Shown here: positions 54,160-64,000 of the stretch, one piece after another
Position numbering within the stretch: position 1 is the stretch's first letter
How the letters are laid out: each line of letters starts with the position of its first letter
The notes under the pieces: generated by a model
What the model was told of the DNA's origin: nothing
What the model saw: the letters and a program-made list of their open reading frames with translations, nothing else
The model's database searches: none
Assembly: GCA_030770545.1 (NCBI GenBank)
Contig: CM061090.1
Span: 11,859,501-11,923,500 of the forward strand
DNA length: 64,000 nucleotides
Origin: Macropodus opercularis
Taxonomy: Eukaryota > Chordata > Actinopteri > Anabantiformes > Osphronemidae
Reading direction: 5' to 3'
Translations under genes and position numbers: made by a program

Positions 54160-55080
54160 CGGGGACCCGCAGTGTATGATGTAATCACCATCTGCTTTTG
54201 TGGCTGCATCACACACACACTGCAGGGTTTGTTGCTGTGGAGCTGTACTGTAGCATGAATGTATACAGAAACATGTTTTATTCCTGCCAAACATAAACAG
54301 CCTGATATGAACCAGAGGAGAAGTGAGGGACCAACAGTGTCAATTGTTCTTGTGTTGCTAACACACACACACGGGATCTAAAATTGTTAAACCCAAACTA
54401 TAAACATGTTTGAAGTATAGTATATTCACAATAAAACACTGTTACAAATATGACTTGTGGTATGAATGTGGTCTTCACATCTTAATTTAAAGCTTGTGAT
54501 CCGCAAACCTCACCATTTCAATTCTTTTAAAAATTCTAAACAGACAAATTTCAATACCGCCCTTTTATTAGCTGCACACATTAAATGTAAAAAAAACAAA
54601 AAAAGCAAAACACAGGTCTGATTGTAAACCTTTATCACAAGGACCACAATTTTCTGCTCGTCATAGCTGACAATCTGAGGGCAGATCTTCCCAAAACCAA
54701 GAACGCTGCAGCTCAACAAGAGCAAGAGGCAGGACTTAAGCACATACACTTACATGTCTTTCATTTCTACACCAACTTTGCTGTAGTGGGGAAAAACAAA
54801 ACTGCTACAGTGTGTAGAAATCGGTCCATTCATGAGTCCATGCTTGTACCAGATGTAATGATGTGGGCAAGGTAGTACATTTTGCAGAACTTCCCCTCGA
54901 GATGTCCTGGCGATAGTGTTCATGAGAAGGCAATAGACGTCTGGTCACGGTAACCTCAAAAAAAGCCAACATCAGTTTAAAACATAATGTTCCTGCAACA
55001 GCTGTTGCTGATAATGATAAAAACAAAAGTGGACTCTTATAAATAAATTGTATCTCTGCAAACACCCTGTAACATCAGAA

Positions 55081-55083
<3 letters not shown>

Positions 55084-55113
<30 letters not shown>
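55084..55113. repeat. poly-A run
   Basis: About 30 consecutive A residues. No recognisable retroelement body. Confidence 0.95.
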
Positions 55114-55115
<2 letters not shown>

Positions 55116-58100
55116 GTCAGCTGTCAGTATGTGCTACAAGATCTTTCCGTTTTAGTCTGTAAGAATATACCGGTTCATGCGGATGGGTTTCTGTGGTCAT
55201 TTATACCAACTTCTCTGCCACCTCTCAAGCCCGAAACCATAACTACAGCCCAGAATGTGAGTCTTACAGCTCACCACTACCCCTTGAACATTACTGTTCC
55301 CTTGTGAGGTCTGCAGAGGCCTAAACCGCTGTGGTTCAACTCCTCTCAGAGGCACCGTGCCACGTGAGCTGAGGTCTTGAACGATCCTCCAGCCTCAGAC
55401 AGACAGTAAATCTGGCAGATGCTAATGTTGGTGGTTAGCAATCAGAGGACTAAGCAAGTAGACGTTTGCAGGTGGGCATACACAAACAAATGTGAGCAGG
55501 CAGAAAGACTAAAGGAGACTGATGGGGAGCATAGAGATGCCAAACATAAAAGCAGGTGGGGTTCGCTACAGACATTTGTGACTCACAAAAAGTGAGAGGA
55601 GAAGGGAAAAGTCTCCATGTTTCCACTGTTTTCTTCTCTGGTCCTTGCTTTAGATTTACTTGGAGGTTCAGAGGAGTAATCCTGTGGTTTTCCTGTCATC
55701 ATTCCATAAAGGTCTTCCCAGGACAGTGGGAAGCCGTTCAAACACACATGCACAGGAATGAGTGCAGGACTCACACACGCACCTCAACAAAATGTGCAAA
55801 TGTGCTTTCATTACAAGGGTTTATTGCAGCTCATGTGTCATGCATCAACATTAAAAACACACAGATGAGATCTAGTCATATGATTTGCATCACTGCTACC
55901 GATTACCAAGTTGTCTGACCACTTCCCCAGCTCTGCACAGCAGTAGTGCAGCTCTTATCACAGCGTTTACAGTCATTAGAGGCCCAGAGGAGCTAGTGCA
56001 TAAAACAGGTTGCTTGGTCAGGTCCTTTCTTATTTAACCAACCTATGCTAAAATGTGCAAATACTTCAACTAAACCATACAACACTTCTAGGACAAATAT
56101 GCATAAGCAGTCAAATATGCTAGAGGATCAAGGGCTGTAGGTATTAATTATTTAATTGCAATACAACAAGACAAATACATAACTTAAAAATGAGCCTTTT
56201 CCCTACAGAACAGGATGTGACAGCATTCCACAAAAGCACAATCTGTATGAAACCTGAGACAAACGCAATAAATCACCAATTTCCATGTGAGAAAAAGGTT
56301 GAAATAATAACTCCTAATAAAACGAGTTCGGCATTCTTTCATTTTTCCTATACTTCCTCCTTTCCTGAATAAATGCAGCCACTAGTGCATTTTGCTCAGG
56401 TCTTTCAAACCTATCAAATATTTTTTTCCAGTGTGATCCACACTTCCACCACAGCTCAAATGACCCACGTTATTGTCCGTAAATGTCAACATTGGAAAAA
56501 AAACTAAAGGTTAGGTTTAGCTGTGCTACGGTAGTCGAGCAAACAGAGAAGCAGCTGAAGAGCGGAGTGAAATTGTGTCGGGCAGCTCGCACAGTAAGCA
56601 GAAAACAGGAAGCCAATTTGAGATGAATTTGCAAGATAATGTATAACTGAACTTTCCAGTAGTTTTAATTAAGGTTGACCGCTCAGTGTAGTAACTGCAC
56701 TGAGTGGAAGAAAGACGTGGACAGAGCAACGCAGATTAAAACCTTCACTAAAAGTAAACTGAGCAGCAGTAATTAGCTGCAGCTTCACTTCTGATGTGTT
56801 TATTAGTGTGTTAGTTATAGTATGCTGTTAATTTTCAGACTGTAGGTACTTGTTGTTGAGTGTAATATAAAAAGGAAAATACATAAGGTGCAGTAAGCAT
56901 TATAAATTTATAAAGAAGCCAGCATTAATAAGAAACTATGACAAAGCTCTAAACAAAGTCTAAACTCCTGGGTTGGGCTGCGACTGGTGTCAAGAAAACC
57001 AGACGCCACCCAACAGAGTTCACAGAAAGAGATATGAAGGCCCTCGTGACCAAGCCTGTGTTTAGGGCTTTACCACTTTAATCTGACCAGCAATTCAGCA
57101 CAGATGACTCTTTCTTTTCTTTTTCTCCCCCCCCCCTCACTCTCTCAAAATAAAGAATGAACCTGGACTTAATGTACCCAATACTTGCTGGTTATATATC
57201 TCTAAGCATGAGTGATGGGAGTCAGACTTCTTACGGGGACACCCTGAAGGTGCTGACACACATTCACAAACCCCTTCAGACACATAAATACACAGACGTG
57301 GATGACTGCACAGCAGACACACAAACAAGTCATCACCAGAAAGAGACAAATCCAGAACATGGGTTAAAACACAAATGCGTCATTGTCCGTCAGCAGCTGG
57401 TCAATGTGATGGGTCCCACACGTCATAAACCTCAATCCAGGACGTGCAAAACGATACATCAGTTTCACAGTGTATGCGCTCAACTGCTACGTTTGTGACC
57501 GATTTCTCACTTAGGGGTTAGTGGAAAAACAGGAACGTCCCATCCATGTCGCTCATTGTTCATTTAGTCTTTTCATTGAAACTGTTCACAATGACAATAA
57601 TATAGAGTTACAGGAGTGGTGTACTTTAACCAGTTAAGTCCCATTGACGTCAAAATTGGCATTTGAAAGGGAAGCCGGGCCAGGACGAGCTGTAATTTTC
57701 CACATCATTATTGTCTTACAACCTCAGAAATGTGATGTCGAATCATGCGAGTTATTTTGTTTCTAGCTCCGAGCTAAAAGAAATCTCCAGACGAGCCTTC
57801 TTCTACCAAAGTGCCTGTTCTCGTGTACTGAAAAATTAGTCCATGGACTACTATCCACTAACACTACATGATGGAATACACGCCTGTAGGGTGTGTATCT
57901 CTATGGGACTGAGTTGTAGAATGTGAAGTAAATGCTCAATGATGAGGACAGTTCAGCCACAAGTACAGAACACAGTCATAACTTAGTGGTCATCACTTTC
58001 CCAAGAGCAAAGGTAACACAGAAAATCATTGATGATATTAAAAGGAGTTTCAAAACAGATTAACAGCTTCACAAGCATATTACTGCTTTAGTACTTGCTT

Positions 58101-58128
58101 TAACAAGACCAGCATCCATTCAACTCCT

Positions 58129-58446
58129 CTATAAAAGAAGCTTTTCTGATCCCTTCAGCTGATAGACTATGGTTAATAATACTCCTCTTGATGCATTGTT
58201 GTCTAAGTGAAAGTAGGAGACCGGAGATGGTCTATAGATGAATTTGGGGAGAAGGTCAAGGCTCCGAGATGACTCGAAAAGTCGAGTTTCTCTGAACAGG
58301 TCACACGTCTCCTCGCAGTTTACTTTACTTAGCATCTCACACTCCTCACCGATTTCATCTTCTAACATGTGGTGCTCATTATTACACGCATCATCCAAGA
58401 CATTAGGCAATGTCATCGGCAGCAGCTCCAGCAGAAGAAAGCACAT
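58129..58446 (-). CDS. unidentified 105-codon ORF, possible exon of a nested gene
   Basis: A complete frame from ATG (G at -3) to TAG. The product begins MCFLLLELLPMTLPNVLDD, continues through an acidic, cysteine-containing segment (EECEMLSKVNCEETCDLF), and ends with SLDLLPKFIYRPSPVSYF and a short tail. I do not recognise a family. An acceptor-like TTGTCTCCTAG lies 12 bases before the ATG, and a possible 5' exon with a donor and a cell-cycle-type promoter lies 0.8-1.1 kb upstream on the same strand. No polyadenylation hexamer is obvious downstream. It could equally be a chance frame. Confidence 0.2.
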   Translation of the reverse strand: MCFLLLELLPMTLPNVLDDACNNEHHMLEDEIGEECEMLSKVNCEETCDLFRETRLFESSRSLDLLPKFIYRPSPVSYFHLDNNASRGVLLTIVYQLKGSEKLLL

Positions 58447-59235
58447 AACTCACACAGACTAGGAGACAACACGGCAATCATCGTATATTCTGGTATATAC
58501 GTCACTCGGCAGCAGTTCTTCAGCCAAATTTTAAAGAAATTAAGTGCAACGTTATAACTGCCTGAAGTGTTCAGTGACAAGATCTACACTTGATCCATAA
58601 AGCGCAACTGGGCAACAACAAAAGTGATTGATAGTGAGGGAAACAGCAGGAGAGGCTCATACAGCCAGAGCTGCAACATGCTCAACTTCAGTCAAAAGGC
58701 TTTTTCACATGTTTTTCTGGTTATTTCTACTTTTCCATTTAACTTCTTGAATACGTCTGCAAACACTGTAGGTCTAACAATTACCACCAAGCTGGAAAAC
58801 CGAGCATCCTTTCCCTCGCTACGTCAAAGCCAGCAGGAAAAGCTCCAGCTGCTTAAGCTCCTGCACTGTGTGGCCAGGACAAAGCTGCAGCTTCCAGCCC
58901 AGGTCCTGTACGTGTGGCCCGAGACACCAGAGCCGTTAAAGGCATCAGGCCTCAGGTCTCAACCCAGAGCCAAGAAACGCGACAGATTCACAAATCAAAA
59001 AGACGAGCCAGACATGTGGATGGAGGCTTCGAGCTGCGAGGCTTTAGCTGGACGCTGGGTGAAGGCAGACGCTGTCAATCCGGGTCACTAAGACATGATG
59101 GCGTCACAACAACGCTCTCCACTCCACACACGCTCTCTAATTCCACTCAAAACACGACTCATTGCAAATCTAATTTTCAGTTTGCAATGTGCACATTCAC
59201 CGAACCTTTAGTTAAAAGGTTTATAATGAGTTTAC

Positions 59236-59400
59236 CTCTAACTGCTGGTCACGAGCTCGTTCATCTGCTTGGTGGCGGCGTTTCCTCAGGTTCCCACCAA
59301 CCGACGACGCCAGACATGTCGTCCTGTTGTTTGTAATCCATTAGACGCGTCCTTAAACCCGCAGCTGTTGACTCTGCAGGTCCCTGTTGGACATTTAACG
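59236..59400 (-). other. candidate 5' exon ending in a splice donor
   Basis: Downstream (minus strand) of the E2F/CHR/CCAAT cluster, a CpG-containing segment ends at TTAGAG followed by GTAAAC, a good donor. No ATG frame stays open to the donor. The only frame open across its last 100 bases lacks an ATG and would read NLRKRRHQADERARDQQLE before the donor. So the exon is either 5' UTR with short upstream frames or uses an unrecognised start. It is a prediction only. Confidence 0.25.
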
Positions 59401-59429
59401 CTTTCCCAGCTCCTTGGTCAACGTGTGCG

Positions 59430-59597
59430 TTTCCCGCCAACACCACGCTTCAAAATCACCATTTTCACCTGCGACGAACAAGCCCGCGCTCGTCGTTCTC
59501 CGTCGCTCATTGGCCACTCACTGCTTCCCTAGCGTCTGTCAGCCAATCACACAAGAGGCGACCTGTCTTTAAATGACTGACAGACTTCCAAGCCAAT
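59430..59597 (-). promoter_or_regulatory. cell-cycle-type promoter cluster: E2F, CHR-like, three CCAAT boxes
   Basis: TTTCCCGCCAA at 59430-59440 is a canonical E2F site. TTTGAA on the minus strand (59454-59449) matches the CHR element. CCAAT motifs lie at 59513-59509 (minus strand), 59543-59547 and 59593-59597, 34 and 50 bases apart. Local CpG and GC content are raised at about 59.24-59.56 kb relative to the flanks. NF-Y boxes plus CHR and E2F are characteristic of promoters of genes induced in S/G2/M. Confidence 0.45.
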
Positions 59598-62543
59598 GAA
59601 ATTACGATTTATGGGACCGACTGTAGTAGCATCAGATCTGTGAGACATTAAGAGCTGTGGGTTTATAAGGATGAAAGAAACGCGAATAAAACTGAGGATG
59701 CCAGTTGCTGCAGTTTTGCCTCTTCTCGCTCAGTACAAATCTTCAGCGTCGTTTTTCTAGGCGTCTGAATCTTCTTCTTCATGAAGCACCATGCATTTTG
59801 ATGGGCAGCAGACCAGGAGTAAAGCTGCAGGCTGGGGTGAAAATCTAAATGTGGAGTCCTGACTACAGAAGCTTTGGCCGTGTTTCTGCACAGAGCTGAT
59901 GTTACAGGGCTTCTGGTTGCATTTCTGGATGCAGGAGTGATTCAAGTGTTATCTGTGATTTCCAAACCCCTCCCAATCCAATGCGGCTGTATTTACCACT
60001 GAAGCGTGACGATTTCTCATGTGATGCTCCCACTGGGCGACGTCACACACATTCAGCAGTGGTTTTGGTATTTTACACTGAGATGCCTGCAGAGACAATG
60101 GTATGCTCTGCAAATGCGAAACCGCACCAAAATGCAAGCTAAGAGACAATTCTGCAATTGGTTTGGTACAGAGCGAGGAGCCATCCTGGCCAACTTTGAA
60201 ACCATTCAAACACTCTTTAGTCAAATAAATGAGGTTCAAGTGAACTGACAAATCACAGATTTTAGTTTCTATTGCCTTTTAGAAACAAGCCTCAATTTTT
60301 ACCAGAAACTGGGTTTGAATTTTAGCACATACGTTACCACATGAAGCCTCAGGTCTGCTGAGGCAAGTGAGAAAGTTGAAGGCCACATGCAACAGAACCC
60401 GAACACAGCAGAGACTTGTTTCTACGTATAATGATCAAAAATGGAAATGAACGGAATCAGAAACGGACGTGTTAAGTGATAGATGTGATAATATAACATT
60501 TAATTGCACAGAATGTCACAGTTTGCTGGTGTTTAAAAAAGGTCAGTGTGTGGTGATTTGTAATTATCACCATGATTTGATCAGCACAATTTTGATTGAA
60601 AAAGCAGAAGTTAAGTCAGCCCTTATTTATAAAGCTGCTCTCTGACTCCCTGCTTTGACTCAAGCACACACCTTAGGGCAACTCTGCAGTTTTACAGCTC
60701 TGTGCAGGAAAAGAAAAGCATCAGTGGTACAACACTTAAAACCATAATGTTACAGTGTGTGACTGAAGACGTCAGTAATCTTCAATCTTCAATCCTTTAA
60801 CACAGATCATGTGCCACAAATGTTGCAACACCGACTAACCTTTGAGCCGCCTTGAACTCGGTTCCCTTTTGTTGCATTACATAAAAACATACCTGCCGTA
60901 AAACATATGAATATTGCAGAATATCAGCCACACTGATTTCGCAAAAGCGTTTTATCTCTTCGCCAGCCTCCTGCGAAGCTCAGACACTTAACACTTTTTG
61001 ATCAGTTCTTGCTCCAGGTGACAGGAGCAGCCGGCGCAAACTGCTCTGTGGCAGTGCATCGATCTGGCCCCGCAGGCAGCGAGGAGCACACGCCAAAAAC
61101 AAACGCTCGCGCATTCGCAAACGAGAAGACGTCTTTCATCACCTGTCCCACAAGTTCTGAAAACCGGCAGTGGAGCTGAACCCCCACCAGCTTGAAAAGC
61201 TAAAATGAGATTTGTGAGCTGTGGCAAATATGCTCTGCACTTCTGCTGGGCTGAACATGAATTGGTGTCGTTCCTCGTCAGAGCACATAACAAGGAACTA
61301 CTGTAAATTAGTGCTGAAAATATGACATGATTTGCTGAAGCGATGGCTAAAACCTTAGCTACTGTATGTTAGTGTTCCTGTGGATTTCGGATCATTTGAT
61401 CCCTGTAAATACAGTAACAACTCTTATTTTAGCCCAGCAGCTCAGGGGGAAACAGGACACGCTGCACCTCAACGCCTCCCTCTCCAACTGCATCCTCGAC
61501 TTCCTCACAGGAAGATCACAGCGAGTCCGGATCAGTAGCAGAACATCTCACAGCGCCACAGCGAGGCGTTGTGCGTTCACGCTGCTCGACCCAGTTCACG
61601 CGTCACTGTCAAGCTGATTATATAGCTGGGGTGGTGGGCTAGAAGACGAGTTGGAGCAGAATTCACGGCTGTAGCAACTGACCCGCAATGACCTTCTGAC
61701 TGATATGTTGCGCTTGGACTGCTCATGTGATCTATGGTTACACTGTTTTAGTGAATGCTGTATATATGAGGCATGAAGGCAGTTCTGAAAAAGAGGAACG
61801 TGTCTCAGGATATTTACTCCACGTTTCCACGCCACCACTAAAAAGTTTTTTCTTTCGCTGTCCTCATTTTCCTCACGTCGACAGTCAGAATATGTTTCAT
61901 GGAAAGGGGGAAGTCCACGTTTTTCTACCCTCGTCTGGCTGCGGTTCCTTTCTTTCACTGCTGTTTCTATACTTTTTTCTACATTTTCTGGTCAGATAGG
62001 CACAGATCCAAAGAACAACTCACTGGAACTCTTGGTTTTCTGGGATTTTTGCCATAAAATAATAATTTTTAACCACAGCTATGAAGGTGGAGCCTTCATT
62101 TTAAATCCAAATGTGAATGTTTACAATATTCGCAAACCAATTAAGAACGGATCCGATCTTCATGTCTCAGGGTGTGCACCACTGAAAAAAGATCATCTGA
62201 TTTTGATGAACATGCCATAAAAATGTCATGATAATAAAGCACTTGTGACGTGTAAGCACTTATTGGGATCACGCTGCCCTGTGTGCTCCACTTTTATCAT
62301 TTTCCAAGGGTGGAGGTTGAAATCAATAGCGCTCCCTGTCCCCAGACAGATATGCAAATATGCTTTTACTAAACCAAACTCCACCAGATTCAGTGCAAAG
62401 CAGCAGATCATTCATCACATTCAAAGCTCATTCATGGACACATTTCCAGGCTGTCAAAAGCCACTTGACATAAGAGAGTGTTTGCACAATCAAGAAACAA
62501 GAAACACTACAGTTAAACATACACGTGCTGCGCTTACACCCAA

Positions 62544-62607
62544 ACACACACACAAGCATGCTAACATATAACACACACACAAGCATGCTAACATATAACA
62601 CACACAC
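62544..62607. repeat. 27-bp tandem duplication with CA tract
   Basis: Two identical 27-base units (AC repeat followed by AAGCATGCTAACATATA) and the AC start of a third. Confidence 0.95.
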
Positions 62608-62628
62608 GCAGAGCCAGGTGTTACCTAC

Positions 62629-62727
62629 CATATAGAAGAAGTGCATGTCCTGTCGCACAGGTTGGTCTCCTGCGTGAACAGCCTGAAGGTTGGATGCGAA
62701 CGGCGTCGGCCCTTCCAGCAGAAGCAT
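62629..62727 (-). CDS. candidate alternative first coding exon of the arhgap6-like gene
   Basis: A 33-codon frame starts MLLLEGPTPFASNLQAV and ends DMHFFYM at ATG followed by GTAGGT. It finishes in phase 0, which is what the acceptor at 46180 needs (reading HFFYM then GDHTW). A second ATG six codons before the donor has a better context (G at -3). The upstream DNA is CA/GA-rich and UTR-like. The long canonical first exon of ARHGAP6 was not found and would lie beyond the right edge, making this a short-isoform exon. The link is inferred from phase and strand only. Confidence 0.3.
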
Positions 62728-64000
62728 GAGTCAGGACTGTGTGTGTGTGTGTGACCCTTCCTCTGCCTCACAGGTACTTCAGACAGTCGCAGTCTTCTTC
62801 TCAGCCTCCTCCTCTTTCTGCTCCTTCTCGGTCTAGTGTTGCTGTTTACTATCGTCTCTCTTGCACTTGACATTACTCCTCCTCCCCTCCGTCCCTCCTC
62901 CTCCCATCATAACTTTAGTCCCTCGTCCCTCCCATTTTTTTCTTTGGTTCCACTTCCTCTCGTTTTCCATATTTCTTTTTTATTTTACTTGTGTTTTCTG
63001 TCGCCTCCTGCCTGATTGTTTGTTTTCTGAATGTATAATGTAACAAGGAAAGTGATCTAACTACAAAAACAACAGAAGCAACTTGTTTATTGCACTTTTT
63101 CTTTCTGTGTTGATTGCAGATTTCTGTCAGTTCTTCCTGTGTTAGCCACAGCCCCCTCTGTGCGATGGCCTGTGTGTGTGTCATAGATAACATGGCGTGT
63201 TCTCGCCTGTCAGAAACAGGAAGCGTGAAGGTTGGTACTGTGACCTGATGAGAGAGCCTTCCCCTGGGTGTGTGTGTGTGTGTGTGTGTGTGTGCATGCG
63301 TGTATAAATAAATATGATTAAACTCTCGCAGTAATAGCTAAACCAGTCCCTGAACCATCACTGTTGACCTGATTCTAACCTTGATAGTAAAGTTTCCTTG
63401 AAAACGTTTTGAAATTGTGATCATGTCCATTTGTCATCTGAGGCGTCAGTATATTTACTCCTTTGTCTGTTTATTTTTTATTTGCATTGTTCTGTTTCAG
63501 GATTGTTGCCAACACACTCCAGTGGTTTTAACTGCTCACCTTGCGACTGGGATGTAGAACGAGACACCACTGTAGTGCAGACATCACACGGCTTTGAGTC
63601 ACAGAGAGCAACGCACAGCTTTATTTCAAATGGAGAAATATTTACTTTCACTGCAGGAACTGTTCTCATAAAATTAGCATTTTCAGAATGAATTAACTTG
63701 TGAGGAGAGCACCAGTGTCACATCCAGCTGTTAGCACCTCCTGCCCCCCAGATACTGACTGCCTGCTTCTGGCGCTGGCCTGAGTTACACTTTGACAAAT
63801 AGTCTGTGCAAATTGGAGACATTTTGCAAATGCATCTTTAGCGTCATGGATCGTTGTTGTCCCTGCACGTGCTTAAAGTGCTTCCATTTAAGAACGTGCA
63901 GTTAAATAATATGGACAAAAAATGTGAAAGTTGGTAGTGTTATGAAAAGATGAAATTCTTTCATAACCAGAATCACAGGATGCACTGATATTAAAAGCCC
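62728..64000. other. right flank, no gene recognised
   Basis: A pyrimidine-rich patch (62.87-63.0 kb), a GT microsatellite at 63.27 kb and AT-rich DNA. Open frames here are short and without motifs. Confidence 0.6.
63267..63294. repeat. (GT)n microsatellite
   Basis: A GT run of about 14 units. Confidence 0.95.

Larger units (their letters stand above)
46181..62628 (-). other. presumed large arhgap6-like first intron
   Basis: If the exon at 62629-62727 belongs to this gene, this is a 16.4 kb first intron. Otherwise it is upstream sequence or part of a longer intron. It holds CA and poly-A repeats, a purine-rich tract (50.2-51.1 kb), two short perfect inverted repeats, and a promoter-like cluster at 59.43-59.60 kb. 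In mammals the first intron of ARHGAP6 hosts amelogenin. No amelogenin-like sequence is seen here. Confidence 0.5.

Noticed and set aside
57642..57920. A third TTAA-type element (TTAAGTCCCAT at the left, ATGGGACT at the right)
   Set aside because: Only about eight terminal bases match and there is no TTAA at the right end. Too weak to call.
58800..59091. Possible minus-strand exon opposite the 155-codon frame
   Set aside because: All three minus-strand frames hit stop codons within a few dozen bases of the right end, so no substantial exon fits.
58624..59336. Overlapping plus-strand frames of 155 and 140 codons
   Set aside because: The longest plus-strand frames in the right half, but no family signal. 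The two frames overlap out of register in a GC-raised patch, and the region is better explained as a promoter/5' exon on the other strand.
61596..61958. 120-codon minus-strand frame
   Set aside because: Charged, low-complexity and without motifs. No splice or promoter context.
46181..62628. Amelogenin-like nested gene, as in the first intron of mammalian ARHGAP6
   Set aside because: No proline/glutamine-rich secreted protein frame is present. Ray-finned fish are not known to carry amelogenin.

Overview
The window reads as vertebrate, most likely teleost, nuclear DNA. It has long spliced genes with GT-AG introns, many CA/GT, AT and poly-A microsatellites, short TTAA-flanked inverted-repeat elements, and proteins that match vertebrate families closely. 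I assembled the exons by hand. In every gene the reading phases agree at each junction and the total lengths match the families. Recognition rests on my memory of the families, not on a search.

Layout: (1) 1-2084, minus: the first seven coding exons of a retinal-type membrane guanylate cyclase (gucy2f-like), cut off by the left edge. (2) 2085-9223: about 7 kb with no recognised gene. (3) 9224-13914, minus: complete rasl11a in eight coding exons (244 aa). (4) 13915-15182: a CpG-rich, head-to-head promoter interval. (5) 15183-22969, plus: complete usp12 in ten coding exons (379 aa), with a long 3' UTR. (6) About 25.1-28.6 kb: a convergent intergenic stretch with a small orphan ORF and a TTAA-flanked MITE. 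(7) 28582-46180, minus: eleven coding exons of an ARHGAP6-like RhoGAP, with a possible first exon at 62629-62727 and a large repeat-rich first intron. (8) 58.1-59.6 kb, inside that presumed intron: a cluster of E2F, CHR-like and CCAAT sites, a possible exon with a donor, and a 105-codon ORF. This is the best candidate for an undescribed gene.

The rasl11a/usp12 pair matches the human 13q12 neighbourhood and mirrors the RASL11B/USP46 pair, so the divergent arrangement is probably ancestral. The four genes do not form a pathway: photoreceptor cGMP synthesis, a small atypical Ras-like GTPase, a WD-repeat-dependent deubiquitinase and a Rho-family GTPase regulator are simply neighbours. I found no clear exotic system. 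The most interesting items are the cell-cycle-type promoter, the piggyBac-like palindromic MITEs, the apparent extra introns in rasl11a and gucy2f, the TISU-like site with an overlapping upstream ORF at usp12, and a purine-strand tract of almost 1 kb.
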